A stretch of DNA of 64,000 bases from positions 842,001 to 906,000 of the forward strand of contig NZ_SMGO01000002.1 of assembly GCF_004339765.1 (NCBI RefSeq), read 5' to 3'. Of this stretch, positions 19,703 through 29,246 are shown piece by piece. Every line of letters starts with the position of its first letter. The first letter of the stretch is position 1. Position numbers and translations under genes: made by a program. The stretch comes from Albibacterium bauzanense. GTDB taxonomy: Bacteria; Bacteroidota; Bacteroidia; Sphingobacteriales; Sphingobacteriaceae. Under the pieces are notes generated by a model. That model was not told the DNA's origin, made no database searches, and was given only the letters and a program-made list of their open reading frames with translations.

Positions 19703-21343
19703 TTATCTATTCTCTCCAGCTTCTTTAAACTCTGATCCCTCTTTCCACTTAGGAAAATTTGTTTCCATACTTAAAGTATAGCCAATTTGGTAAAACAACT
19801 TTATATCATTCATAATGCCGTCCAATTGCCAATATGAGGCATCGTATTCATCTCTTTGCGTGTGATATCTACCTTCAAATTGATCCCTTTTATTTTGAGC
19901 TTCCTGACTTGTATCAACAAAATCAACTCCACCACCAGCATACAAAGCAGGCACTCCTACCTTTGCAAAATTAAAATGGTCTGATCGGAAGAAAGATCCG
20001 GACGAAGGATGCGGATCAGGATTAACAGTCCGATTCTGTAGTTTTGCAACATTTGCAACATAGGCATCTAATTCAGATTGCCCATAACCAATAACTGTAA
20101 TGTCCTTTGTAGCACCCGATGCAGTCATTGCATCAATATTGATATTAGCAACCGTTTTTGATAAAGGATAAATAGGATTCGTAGCATAATATTCTGAACC
20201 TAATAAGCCTTGTTCTTCAGCGGTAAGCCCAATAAACAGAATTGTCCTCTCTGGTGGAACACTTGCATGCTTAAACGCTTTTGCAATTTCTATAATTGCA
20301 GCAATCCCAGTGGCATTGTCATTTGCTCCATTATAAATAGAGTCGCCCTCCAGCGATTCGCCTACCCCAAGATGATCCCAGTGACCAGCATAAATAATCA
20401 CTTCATCCGGGCGTTTTGTACCCACTAGTTTTCCAATTACATTATTAGAAATATCTTTCTTAATTTTATTTTTAATACTCACACTTGTTTTAAGACCTAA
20501 ATCAACTGCCTTAAAACCTGGCTTCTTCGCAGCTTCAATAACATTACTATCAACCCCTGCTAAATTAAACATCCTTTTTGCGGCATCTGCACTAAGCCAA
20601 CCTTCAAAAGCAGCCAAAGATGCACCATCATCAGCTGTTAATAAATTCATTTGCGGTCCACTCCAGCCAGAACGAACAACATTCCAGCCATAGCTAGCAG
20701 CTCCTGTATCATGGATAATCATTATCCCACTTGCTCCTTGTCTTGCTGCTTCTTCATATTTGTAGGTCCAGCGTCCATAATAAGTCATGGTTCCTCCTTT
20801 AAAAAGGCTCTTATCATAATACCCAGGGTCGTTTACCATGACTACAACCGTTTTTCCCTTTACATCCAAATCTGCATAATCGTTCCAGCTATACTCCGGA
20901 GCAACAATACCGAAGCCTGCAAATACAAGCTCACTATCATTTACAGTAACAGACTCTTTAACCTGCCGGCTACCCATAACAAATTCGTCTAAAAGCTTGA
21001 ACCGCACCTCTCCATTAGTGCCCTTAAGCACTAATTCCTCCATCGGACTTGAATTAGTTTCTACAAGCGGTACTTCTTGAAAGAAGCTATCACCATTGCC
21101 CGGTTCTAAGCCCAGACCTTCAAATTGTTCTTTTATATAATTGATGGTTTTTGTTTCCCCTTCAGTGAAAGGCATCCTGCCTTCAAACTCATCAGATGAT
21201 AAGGTTTTAACTGTATTAACGAAGCTTTCCTCGCTAATGCTATTAAGTGCAGCAGGATCGCTTGCGTCTAACTCATTTTCTGTACTGTTACAGGCAACTA
21301 AAGAGGTTGCTGCAATTAGAAGAATAAAAGGAAGTCTTTTCAT
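19703..21343 (-). CDS. M28-family zinc peptidase, lipoprotein with PA domain
   Basis: The 546-residue protein has a lipoprotein signal (lipobox VAC near residue 18). A protease-associated domain spans about 130-290, and an M28 peptidase domain carries the zinc ligands in AGHWDHLG, GANDNATG, TAEEQGLLGSE and RSDHFNFAK. Such enzymes are aminopeptidases or dipeptidases acting in the periplasm or at the surface. The gene lies between parE and parC on the opposite strand and ends close to the parE stop. Exact substrate cannot be read from sequence. Confidence 0.9.
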   Translation of the reverse strand: MKRLPFILLIAATSLVACNSTENELDASDPAALNSISEESFVNTVKTLSSDEFEGRMPFTEGETKTINYIKEQFEGLGLEPGNGDSFFQEVPLVETNSSPMEELVLKGTNGEVRFKLLDEFVMGSRQVKESVTVNDSELVFAGFGIVAPEYSWNDYADLDVKGKTVVVMVNDPGYYDKSLFKGGTMTYYGRWTYKYEEAARQGASGIMIIHDTGAASYGWNVVRSGWSGPQMNLLTADDGASLAAFEGWLSADAAKRMFNLAGVDSNVIEAAKKPGFKAVDLGLKTSVSIKNKIKKDISNNVIGKLVGTKRPDEVIIYAGHWDHLGVGESLEGDSIYNGANDNATGIAAIIEIAKAFKHASVPPERTILFIGLTAEEQGLLGSEYYATNPIYPLSKTVANINIDAMTASGATKDITVIGYGQSELDAYVANVAKLQNRTVNPDPHPSSGSFFRSDHFNFAKVGVPALYAGGGVDFVDTSQEAQNKRDQFEGRYHTQRDEYDASYWQLDGIMNDIKLFYQIGYTLSMETNFPKWKEGSEFKEAGENR

Positions 21344-21498
21344 TAGATTATTTATTTTTAAACGATCAAAGATATGTTCAGAGCCTTAAAATTACTATAA
21401 ATATGATGAATGCAATAGAAATCGAGAATGTTTTATCATAAAAGGAAATTCATTTGTATTTTTACAGCAATTGGTATTAAAAGCATTATTAGAAACAT

Positions 21499-24300
21499 AT
21501 GAGTGAAGAGATAGATCAAAATAATGGGTTACAAGGCGGAGAAGAAGAAGAATTAACAAGCAGTAGGGTAATCCCACTTTCAGGTTTATATGAACGTTGG
21601 TTTCTAGATTATGCATCCTATGTTATTCTTGATCGGGCGGTTCCTTATATCAATGACGGACTAAAGCCTGTACAGCGTAGAATCCTGCATTCCTTAAAAG
21701 AATTAGATGATGGAAGGTATAATAAAGCTGCCAATGTAATCGGAAATACCATGAAGTACCACCCACACGGTGATGCTTCTATTGGTGATGCCATGGTGCA
21801 GATCGGCCAAAAAAACCTGCTGATTGATACACAAGGTAACTGGGGCGATCCTATTACCGGCGATTCGGCTGCTGCTCCCCGTTATATAGAAGCACGCTTG
21901 TCGAAGTTCGCACTCGACGTGGTATTTAATCCGGATACTACAGTTTGGCAGTTAAGTTACGATGGTAGAAACAGAGAACCTGTAACACTTCCTGTTAAAT
22001 TTCCTTTGTTACTGGCTCAAGGTGCAGAAGGTATTGCTGTAGGTTTAGCCACTAAAATTATGCCTCATAATTTTAATGAGTTAATTGATGCATCGATCAA
22101 GTGCCTGCAGGGTGAGCGACCTAATTTAATGCCCGATTTTCCTACTGGTGGATTGGCAGATTGTTCTGCCTATAATGAAGGAATGAGAGGCGGAAGGGTT
22201 AAGATTAGAGCAAAGATTGAAGAGCGCGACCGTAAAACCCTTGCCATAACAGAAATTCCCTATGGTACCACTACCGGTAGCATTATTGAGAATGTTATTG
22301 CAGCCAACGATAAGGGTAAGATCAAGATCAAGAAGATCGAAGATAATACGGCTAAAGATGTTGAAATTATCATTCATTTAGCACCCGGTGTGTCGCCTGA
22401 TGTCACCATTGATGCTTTGTATGCTTTCACCGATTGCGAGACATCCGTGTCTCCTAATACCTGTGTAATCAAGAATGATAAGCCTTATTTCATGAGCGTT
22501 AATGATGTGCTTATTGAAAATACGGAGATTACAAAGGGTCTTTTAAAACAAGAGTTAGAAATACGATTAAATGAATTAATGGAGAAAATATTCTTCAGTT
22601 CATTATTAAAGATATTTATTCAAGAGGGGATGTATAAGCATCCTGATTATGAAAATGCAGGTGAGTTTGAGGCCGTTGTAGCGGTTTTAGATAATTTATT
22701 TGAACCATTTTTCCCTCAGTTCTATCGAACCATTCTCCCCGAAGATTATAAGAAGCTTATCGATAAGCCCATGAGTAGCATCACCCGTTTCGATGTTAAA
22801 AAGGCAGACGAACAGATGAAGGGATATGAAAATGAAATTAAGCAGGTAAAATATCATCTTAAACATTTAACAGACTATGCGATTGCCTGGTTTGAAAAAT
22901 TAAAAGAGAAATACGGTGCAGGCAGAGAGCGTACAACAGAGCTTAGAACTTTTGATAAAGTTACCGCAGCTGAGGTTGCATTGGCCAACATCAAGTTTTA
23001 TGCAAACCGTGCTGATGGTTTTATTGGAACCGGATTACGTAAGGATGAATACATTGGAGATTGCTCTGATCTGGATGAAATCATTGTTTTCAGAGAAGAT
23101 GGTCAGTTTGTAGTAACCAAGATCCAGGATAAAATCTTTGTTGGTAAAGGAATCATCCATGTTGCTGTTTTCAGAAAAGGAGATGATAGAACCGTTTATA
23201 ATCTAATTTACCGCGACGGAAAAACAGGTGTTTCCTATGTTAAACGTTTTTCTGTTTTAGGTGTTACCAGAGATAAAGAATATGATCTTACCGGTGGTGC
23301 CAAAGGGTCTAAAGTGTTGTATTTTACTGCCAATCCGAATGGCGAGGCAGAAGTAATCAATATCCAGTTACGCCCTCATTCAAAACTTCGAAAGCTTCAG
23401 TTTGATCTTGATTTTGCTGAAGTAGTAATTAAGGGTAGGGGAGCCAAAGGTAATATTGTTACCAAATATCCAATCAAAAAAATAACTTTAAAGGCAAAAG
23501 GTGTTTCTACCCTTTCAGGCAGAAAGATCTGGTTTGATGAAACATTAAGCCGTTTAAATGTAGATGGCAGAGGACTTTATTTAGGTGAGTTCGATGGAGA
23601 TGATAAAATACTCATTCTCTTGAAAGATGGTAGCTATGAATTACGATCATTTGATTTAAGTACGCATTTTGATAATGACCTGTCCAGAATTGAAAAATAC
23701 GATCCGGAGAAAGTTTATACCCTGGTTCATCGCGATGGGAAATCAGGTGTTTTCTTTGTAAAACGTTTCCTGATTGAACCCAGCGCCATTGGAAGGCGCA
23801 CCTCTTTAATAAATGAAGAGCCGGGCTCGAAAATGATCTTAATAACGGCTGCTTCAAAACCGGTTGTAAAGATAGATATTACCAAAGGCAAAGCTAAAAC
23901 CCCGGAAAGTTATGAAGAAGATTTAGCTGCATTTATTGATGTTAAAGGGATGAAAGCTCAAGGTAATCGCTTAAGTCCTCATGATATTGTAAAGGTCGAG
24001 TTGCTTTCAGTAGAAGAAGATGATGATCAGGAAGATCTTGTGGATTCTTCTAGCACTAGGCCTTCCTCTCAAACTAGCGTTAACCCTTCCTCTCAAAATG
24101 ATGATGATACAGAAGTAGAAGATATAGCAAATGAAGAAGCTGCTGAAGAGAATATAGTAGAAGATAGCAAGAATACAGCAGAGAATAGTGAAGAGTCGCC
24201 TGTAATCCCTGAAAAGAAAATAGCGCCTAAATTAGATCTTGAAATCACCAACCCCGATGAAATCGAGATTGATAATAAAGGTCAGATAAATCTATTTTAG
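21499..24300 (+). CDS. parC: DNA topoisomerase IV subunit A
   Basis: This 933-residue GyrA/ParC protein has a catalytic Tyr129 in APRYIEAR. The winged-helix/tower core spans about 30-480, a coiled coil follows, and C-terminal propeller blades occupy about 520-830. The final 100 residues are highly acidic and low in complexity, and end in INLF. The propeller lacks a clear GyrA box, and pairing with the upstream ParE supports topoisomerase IV. The start at 21499 is the first ATG and gives a normal N-terminus. A long hairpin terminator follows. Confidence 0.9.
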   Translation: MSEEIDQNNGLQGGEEEELTSSRVIPLSGLYERWFLDYASYVILDRAVPYINDGLKPVQRRILHSLKELDDGRYNKAANVIGNTMKYHPHGDASIGDAMVQIGQKNLLIDTQGNWGDPITGDSAAAPRYIEARLSKFALDVVFNPDTTVWQLSYDGRNREPVTLPVKFPLLLAQGAEGIAVGLATKIMPHNFNELIDASIKCLQGERPNLMPDFPTGGLADCSAYNEGMRGGRVKIRAKIEERDRKTLAITEIPYGTTTGSIIENVIAANDKGKIKIKKIEDNTAKDVEIIIHLAPGVSPDVTIDALYAFTDCETSVSPNTCVIKNDKPYFMSVNDVLIENTEITKGLLKQELEIRLNELMEKIFFSSLLKIFIQEGMYKHPDYENAGEFEAVVAVLDNLFEPFFPQFYRTILPEDYKKLIDKPMSSITRFDVKKADEQMKGYENEIKQVKYHLKHLTDYAIAWFEKLKEKYGAGRERTTELRTFDKVTAAEVALANIKFYANRADGFIGTGLRKDEYIGDCSDLDEIIVFREDGQFVVTKIQDKIFVGKGIIHVAVFRKGDDRTVYNLIYRDGKTGVSYVKRFSVLGVTRDKEYDLTGGAKGSKVLYFTANPNGEAEVINIQLRPHSKLRKLQFDLDFAEVVIKGRGAKGNIVTKYPIKKITLKAKGVSTLSGRKIWFDETLSRLNVDGRGLYLGEFDGDDKILILLKDGSYELRSFDLSTHFDNDLSRIEKYDPEKVYTLVHRDGKSGVFFVKRFLIEPSAIGRRTSLINEEPGSKMILITAASKPVVKIDITKGKAKTPESYEEDLAAFIDVKGMKAQGNRLSPHDIVKVELLSVEEDDDQEDLVDSSSTRPSSQTSVNPSSQNDDDTEVEDIANEEAAEENIVEDSKNTAENSEESPVIPEKKIAPKLDLEITNPDEIEIDNKGQINLF

Positions 24301-24327
24301 AGAATTACAATAAAATTCTACAATACA

Positions 24328-24369
24328 ATTTATAAAGGCTTTCGATCTTACTCGAAGGCCTTTATAAAT
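24328..24369. terminator. Bidirectional hairpin terminator overlapping the end of msrA
   Basis: The two 18-base arms at 24328-24345 and 24352-24369 pair throughout with one T-G wobble, around a six-base loop. It lies 28 nt after the parC stop. On the other strand the right arm forms the last codons of msrA, whose stop is at 24348. It can serve both convergent genes. Confidence 0.75.
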
Positions 24370-24860
24370 TTATCCACTTTAGGTTTAACAACCGCTACAC
24401 AATAAGGCTGATTCGGGTTTCTAAGAAAGTAGTTTGTATGATAATCCTCTGCTTCATAAAATACTCCTGCCGGAGACACCTTTGTAACAATCGGTTTATC
24501 AAACACACCTTCTGCTGTTAAGCCTGCAATAAAACGTTCTGCTTCGTCTTTTTGCAAATCATTATGGTAAAATATTTCAGAACGATATTGCGTACCAATA
24601 TCATTTCCTTGTCGGTTTAATGTAGTAGGATCATGTGTTTTAAAGAAGACTTCCAGCAGGTCTCTGAAACTCAATTCATCTTCATTATAATCAATTTGAA
24701 TAACCTCTGCATGACCTGTTTTACCAGTACACACTTCTTCATAAGTCGGGTTTTCAGTATGGCCACCCATATATCCGGGTAAAAGGGTGTTAATTCCTTT
24801 TAATCGTTGAAATACGGCCTCTGTACACCAAAAACAGCCACCAGCCAATGTTGCTTTCAT
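24348..24860 (-). CDS. msrA: Peptide methionine-S-sulfoxide reductase A
   Basis: The 170-residue protein has the MsrA active-site motif GCFWCTE with catalytic Cys9, followed by the family motifs GYMGGHTENPTYEEVCTGKTGHAE and IGTQYRSEIFYH. It reduces the S epimer of methionine sulfoxide in proteins. No signal peptide is seen, so it is cytoplasmic. It is the last gene of a minus-strand run, 16 nt after the lipoprotein gene. Its 3' end is embedded in the parC/msrA terminator hairpin. Confidence 0.95.
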   Translation of the reverse strand: MKATLAGGCFWCTEAVFQRLKGINTLLPGYMGGHTENPTYEEVCTGKTGHAEVIQIDYNEDELSFRDLLEVFFKTHDPTTLNRQGNDIGTQYRSEIFYHNDLQKDEAERFIAGLTAEGVFDKPIVTKVSPAGVFYEAEDYHTNYFLRNPNQPYCVAVVKPKVDKFIKAFE

Positions 24861-24876
24861 ATAACTTTGTTTTAAT

Positions 24877-25935
24877 TTATTGATATTGAATATAGATAGG
24901 AATGGGTTTTAACTTTAATAATTCCTCCGGCGTTAACATCCGGTTTGGCGGATTTTTAATATCATTCTTGTAGAATAATTTAAAACCTGTAAACTCTACC
25001 GGTTCCTTGTGAATAAAATGACGATAGGTTCCCTTTTTCAATTCGGGAGGTCCCCATCCATCCATATCCATTACAAATTGTACTTCCGGACGAAGTTTTA
25101 TATCGCTGTAGTTCTTTACCATTCCTTGTGTAAAACGGTGTACCACCAATACCTTCGGTGGCAAGTTGTTGTCCTGCACCAGCTTCTGCAAATATTCAGT
25201 GGCAAAATTAATATCGCTGGCATTGAAAGAGCCAATTTTTTTACCCGGTTTTGAACCATCCTTCATTGAAAACTCAGGATCAATCCCCAAGTGAACATGC
25301 GGTAGTTTTAAGTATTTCTCCAGTCTTGGCAGTTCATCTTCAATAGTACTTAAAGCTACTTGAATATCCAGGAAAACAAGCGCATTTCGCATCTTCGCAA
25401 TGCTTAATACAGAATCAATCTGTGAGTCAGGCATCCTGTTACGATATTTGCCATCCTTTCCTTCAGATCCCTGAGCAACCACAGCAATATAATGCAATGC
25501 CGGAATAGCTTCTGTGGTGCTATCTGCTTCGTTCCATTTTTTAATCTCTGCATCCAGGTGCTCTAACATCAGTTCAGGTGGATGTTCTCCTAGAATACCC
25601 ATTCTGGTTGAATACAAATTTCCATAATAAGCTATAATCCTTTTAGCCGGCAGGATAGCTCCGGCTAAAGGTATTGGCTGATTTTTAACGGGCCATTTAC
25701 CAGTTGTATCTCCATTTGCCAGTGCTAAAACCTGACTACGATACAGGTTTGAATCCACAAATGGATTGTTTAAGATAGCTTCTTCTTTAGCCTTTTCAAT
25801 AGAGTCTAGCCGGCTAAGCGAATCTGCTTCAGCGCTATCAATAGCAGCCTGTCCATTACTAAAGTTGCATGAAGAATAAAGAACAAGAAAGAAGAACAAT
25901 ACAGGTGCTGCTTTCAATAGGCTTCTTTTTATCAT
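24877..25935 (-). CDS. Uncharacterised lipoprotein, possible TIM-barrel domain
   Basis: The 352-residue protein has a signal and lipobox (YSSC, Cys23), then a charged linker rich in Asp, Ser and Glu (about 30-60). The rest is one domain with AYYGNLYSTRMGILGEHP, ALVFLDIQVALSTIEDELPRLE, HVHLGIDPEF and VLVVHRFT. The spaced acidic and His residues at strand ends suggest a TIM-like barrel, possibly hydrolytic; this is pattern reading only. I do not recognise a named family. It lies between a methyltransferase gene and msrA on the same strand. Confidence 0.7.
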   Translation of the reverse strand: MIKRSLLKAAPVLFFFLVLYSSCNFSNGQAAIDSAEADSLSRLDSIEKAKEEAILNNPFVDSNLYRSQVLALANGDTTGKWPVKNQPIPLAGAILPAKRIIAYYGNLYSTRMGILGEHPPELMLEHLDAEIKKWNEADSTTEAIPALHYIAVVAQGSEGKDGKYRNRMPDSQIDSVLSIAKMRNALVFLDIQVALSTIEDELPRLEKYLKLPHVHLGIDPEFSMKDGSKPGKKIGSFNASDINFATEYLQKLVQDNNLPPKVLVVHRFTQGMVKNYSDIKLRPEVQFVMDMDGWGPPELKKGTYRHFIHKEPVEFTGFKLFYKNDIKNPPNRMLTPEELLKLKPIPIYIQYQ

Positions 25936-25993
25936 AGAGGGTTATATTTATTCAAAAATGGAATATACGGTATTTCTTTGTTCTTATTATGTA

Positions 25994-26893
25994 TTATAAT
26001 GCTTTCTTAAATCTTCCAAAAGCACTAATAGGTAGCTTCTTTCCAGTTGCTGCGGGGAGGTATAATTCTCCGGTTTCCAGGTTTTTAATCTGTGGCATAG
26101 CTTCTCTTAACAGTGTTTCTATATTTTTTGAAAAGAAACCCGATGTATAGGTGTTTAAAATCAAAAAGTGTTCCTCTTTATCCAAAAGCTTAACAACGTC
26201 ATGAATCATTTCTTCAATCTGATTTTCTAGCTTCCATTTTTCGCCTTTCGGACCATGACCATAGGCCGGCGGGTCTAAAATAATGCCATTATAAGTGTTT
26301 CCTCGTTTAATTTCACGCTTAACAAACTTCAATGCATCTTCTACCAGCCAGCGAATATCTTTTAACCCTGACAATTGCTGATTTTCATTTGCCCAGGTAA
26401 TGACCTGTTTAATGGAATCAACATGTGTCGTTTCTGCCCCACAAGCTCTTGCAATTAAAGAAGCGCCTCCTGTATAGGCAAAAAGATTTAATACTTTTGG
26501 CTGTGCTTTTTTAAAAGAGCGAAGGCTGGATGCAATATAATCCCAGTTTGCAGCCTGTTCGGGGAATATCCCGACATGTTTAAAGGCGGTTAGGGCTAAA
26601 CGAAATTTAAGATGAACATCTTTATTCTGATAGCCAATAAACCACTCATCCGAAATATTTTTAGATTTTTTTACCCATTCGCCTTTGGTTGTTGAACGGC
26701 TGATAAAACGAATATCATGCTGCTTTATCCATTCTGCTTCTGGCAATGTTTTTGGCCAGCCAGCTGCAGGTTCGGGGCGGATTAAAATCCGATCTCCAAA
26801 TCGCTCAAGCTTTTCTCCTCCGCCGCAGTCAATCAATTCATAATCCTTCCAGGTCTTAGGAATGGTTATGAAACTAACTCTATTCTGGTCCAT
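25994..26893 (-). CDS. Class I SAM-dependent methyltransferase, RlmI/RlmK-like
   Basis: The 299-residue protein has a Rossmann methyltransferase domain. Motif I is VLNLFAYTGGASL (about 139-151), motif IV is ILDPPAYGHGPKG, and the N-terminal part resembles the PUA-less half of the RlmI/RlmK rRNA methyltransferases (Methyltrans_SAM family). The DPPAYG motif points to base N- or C-methylation. It is 16 nt downstream of the mlaF-like gene on the same strand. The target RNA position is not predictable from this alone. Confidence 0.82.
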   Translation of the reverse strand: MDQNRVSFITIPKTWKDYELIDCGGGEKLERFGDRILIRPEPAAGWPKTLPEAEWIKQHDIRFISRSTTKGEWVKKSKNISDEWFIGYQNKDVHLKFRLALTAFKHVGIFPEQAANWDYIASSLRSFKKAQPKVLNLFAYTGGASLIARACGAETTHVDSIKQVITWANENQQLSGLKDIRWLVEDALKFVKREIKRGNTYNGIILDPPAYGHGPKGEKWKLENQIEEMIHDVVKLLDKEEHFLILNTYTSGFFSKNIETLLREAMPQIKNLETGELYLPAATGKKLPISAFGRFKKAL

Positions 26894-26909
26894 TTCTATG
26901 CAATCTTAC

Positions 26910-27662
26910 TTAAAAACTTTTCTTCGCCACTTTCATAAACGGACTTGCAAATACGAACTCATTGAGTTCTTTAATATCAGTATGCGCTATTTCTTTATTA
27001 GAGCCTTCCCAGTTTTTCTTTCCCTGGTAAAGGAATAAAATATAGTCACCAATTCCCATTACCGAACTCATGTCATGCGTAACAACAACCGTAGTTGTAT
27101 TAAATTCATCTGTTAGCTCCTGAATTAATTCATCAATAAGGATGGATGTTTGAGGGTCGAGCCCCGAGTTGGGCTCATCACAGAAAAGATATTTAGGTGT
27201 CATGGTAATTGCTCGTGCTATTCCTACCCGCTTCTTCATCCCTCCGGAAAGTTCCGATGGATAAAGAGCGTTTGTGCCAGCCAAATCTACCCGTTCCAAA
27301 CAGAAGTTTGCACGGTCAATCTTTTCGCTTTTGCTCATATCTGTAAACATCTCCAATGAAAAGATGATGTTTTGTTCAACGGTCATGGAGTCAAAAAGAG
27401 CAGAGTTCTGAAAAAGCATTCCTATTTCCTTTCGAATCGGAATCCTATCTTCAAATGATAGCCTGGTAAACTCTGTGCCGTTATAGATTACTTTACCTGA
27501 ATCAGGATGATGCAATCCTACCATACATTTTAAAAGTGTACTCTTGCCCGATCCTGAGCCTCCTATGATCAAGCTGATTTTGCCGGGCTCAAAATTTGCT
27601 GAAATACCTTTTAAAACTTCATTTTCTCCAAAAGACTTGTAGATATCAGATACTTCAATCAT
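26910..27662 (-). CDS. MlaF-like ABC transporter ATP-binding protein
   Basis: This 250-residue ABC ATPase has Walker A GGSGSGKST (about 33-41), signature LSGGMKKRVG and Walker B YLFCDEPNSGLDP. The NSGLDP wording and the adjacent MlaE permease place it in the MCE-type phospholipid/lipid transporter group. It would power lipid movement between inner and outer membranes. It follows the permease by 31 nt. No MCE-domain (MlaD) gene is in the window. Confidence 0.88.
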   Translation of the reverse strand: MIEVSDIYKSFGENEVLKGISANFEPGKISLIIGGSGSGKSTLLKCMVGLHHPDSGKVIYNGTEFTRLSFEDRIPIRKEIGMLFQNSALFDSMTVEQNIIFSLEMFTDMSKSEKIDRANFCLERVDLAGTNALYPSELSGGMKKRVGIARAITMTPKYLFCDEPNSGLDPQTSILIDELIQELTDEFNTTTVVVTHDMSSVMGIGDYILFLYQGKKNWEGSNKEIAHTDIKELNEFVFASPFMKVAKKSF

Positions 27663-27693
27663 TTAATTCAAATTTAATTAGAAGCTTCAATGT

Positions 27694-28428
27694 TTAAAGC
27701 ATGAGGGCAGTGATAATATAATCACATGCCAATATTGTTATACAGCTTACTACTACGCTTTTTGTACTTGCCAATCCTACTTCTAAAGAACCTCCACGAA
27801 CATAGAAACCCTGGTAGGCAGAAATAGAAGTTATTACAAAGCCAAAAACGAAAGCCTTCACCATGGCAACCGTAACTGTATAGCCGTTAAAATCGCCTGT
27901 AATACCCATAATATAATCGGCTGGAGTTACAGCACCCGATATAGCACCACCAGCTAGTCCACCAAAAATAGCCAGGAAAATCGAAACAATAACCAATAAG
28001 GGAACCATCGTAATTCCAGCAATTATTTTAGGAAGGATTAAATATCCTGGAGCATTGATTCCCATAATTTCTAAGGCATCAATCTGTTCAGATACACGCA
28101 TAGAGCCTATTTGTGATGAAATGGATGAGCCCACTTTACCTGCAAGAACCAAAGCAGTTATCGTCGGACTTAATTCAAGAATACTTGAATCGCGGTTAAT
28201 TTGTCCGATAATAGAAGAAGGAATTAAATCAGAAACTAATTGAAAGGCAATCTGCATCGTCATTACAGCTCCAATGAAGGTAGATATAATGGCAACCAAA
28301 CTCAGCGAGCCAACTCCTATATTATCCATGCTTAGAAAAATCTCCTTCCAATAGATTCTCCATTTTTCTGGTTTCTTAAAAACCGATTTTATAAGAAGAA
28401 GGTATTTGCCAAAGTCTGTAAAAAACAT
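27694..28428 (-). CDS. MlaE-like ABC transporter permease
   Basis: The 244-residue protein matches the MlaE/YrbE family: an amphipathic N-terminus and five to six membrane helices. The conserved LSPTITALVLAGKVGSSISSQ and MRVSEQIDALEIMG segments sit in the middle, and YQGFYVRGGSLEVG near the end. With the downstream ATPase it forms the core of an MCE lipid transporter. It begins the minus-strand run mlaE-mlaF-methyltransferase-lipoprotein-msrA. The region between it and the divergent SDR gene is only 71 bp. Confidence 0.9.
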   Translation of the reverse strand: MFFTDFGKYLLLIKSVFKKPEKWRIYWKEIFLSMDNIGVGSLSLVAIISTFIGAVMTMQIAFQLVSDLIPSSIIGQINRDSSILELSPTITALVLAGKVGSSISSQIGSMRVSEQIDALEIMGINAPGYLILPKIIAGITMVPLLVIVSIFLAIFGGLAGGAISGAVTPADYIMGITGDFNGYTVTVAMVKAFVFGFVITSISAYQGFYVRGGSLEVGLASTKSVVVSCITILACDYIITALML

Positions 28429-28499
28429 ATAATGTGGATATCTCGTAAATATAACGTTTCCTTTTTATTTTCGTATTTTCGTTAACAAATAAAAGAACA

Positions 28500-29219
28500 A
28501 TGAGTTTGAATAAAAATAAGGTAGCACTCGTAACCGGCGCTACTAAAGGTATGGGTAAAGCAATATCATTTGCATTGGTAAAAGAGGGATATACTTTAAT
28601 TGCTTGTGCAAGAAAGCAAGATACATTAGAGCAATTGCAAAATGATATTAAGAATGTTTTCCCTGATGCAAATGTTCTTATTCAAGCTTGTGACTTCTCA
28701 AAACCTGCCCAGGTAGAAGACTTATTGCAATGGGTAGATAAGGGTTCTTTGCAAGTTAATGTATTGGTAAACAATGTAGGTCTTTTTATCCCGGGTTATC
28801 TTCTAAAAGAACCAGCAGATATGCTGGCTAAACATATACAGGTAAACGTGTTTACACCTCATCTTTTATCTGTTCATTTTGGACGAAAAATGCGTGAAAA
28901 TCAAAGCGGACATATTTTTATGATTACTTCCGTTGCCTCCAGAAGTGCTGTGGTTACAGCAGGCTCTTATTCTGTAACAAAGTATGCTTTGGCAGGTCTA
29001 ACAGCTGTATTACGCAAGGAATTAAAGGATGATCATGTAAAGGTTACAGAGATCATTCCCGGCTCTACTTTAACGTCTTCCTGGGAAGGAACAACCATTC
29101 CGGAAGAAGAATTTGTACAGGCCGAAGACATCGCTCAAGCGCTGATATCGGCATTAAATATGAGTGCCGGAGCCAATGTTGATGAAATAATTATTAAACC
29201 TGTTAAGGGCAATCTATAA
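28500..29219 (+). CDS. Short-chain dehydrogenase/reductase (3-ketoacyl-ACP reductase-like)
   Basis: The 239-residue SDR has the nucleotide motif TGATKGMGK (residues 13-21), the NNVG motif and a catalytic Ser-Tyr-Lys set in ITSVASRSAV and YSVTKYAL. The length and motifs resemble FabG-type reductases, but SDR substrates vary widely. It starts a plus-strand run with LiaF-like and RDD membrane genes, with 27 nt to the next gene. The substrate is unknown. Confidence 0.87.
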   Translation: MSLNKNKVALVTGATKGMGKAISFALVKEGYTLIACARKQDTLEQLQNDIKNVFPDANVLIQACDFSKPAQVEDLLQWVDKGSLQVNVLVNNVGLFIPGYLLKEPADMLAKHIQVNVFTPHLLSVHFGRKMRENQSGHIFMITSVASRSAVVTAGSYSVTKYALAGLTAVLRKELKDDHVKVTEIIPGSTLTSSWEGTTIPEEEFVQAEDIAQALISALNMSAGANVDEIIIKPVKGNL

Positions 29220-29246
29220 CAATTAGAAATTATAAAATGCTAGGTC

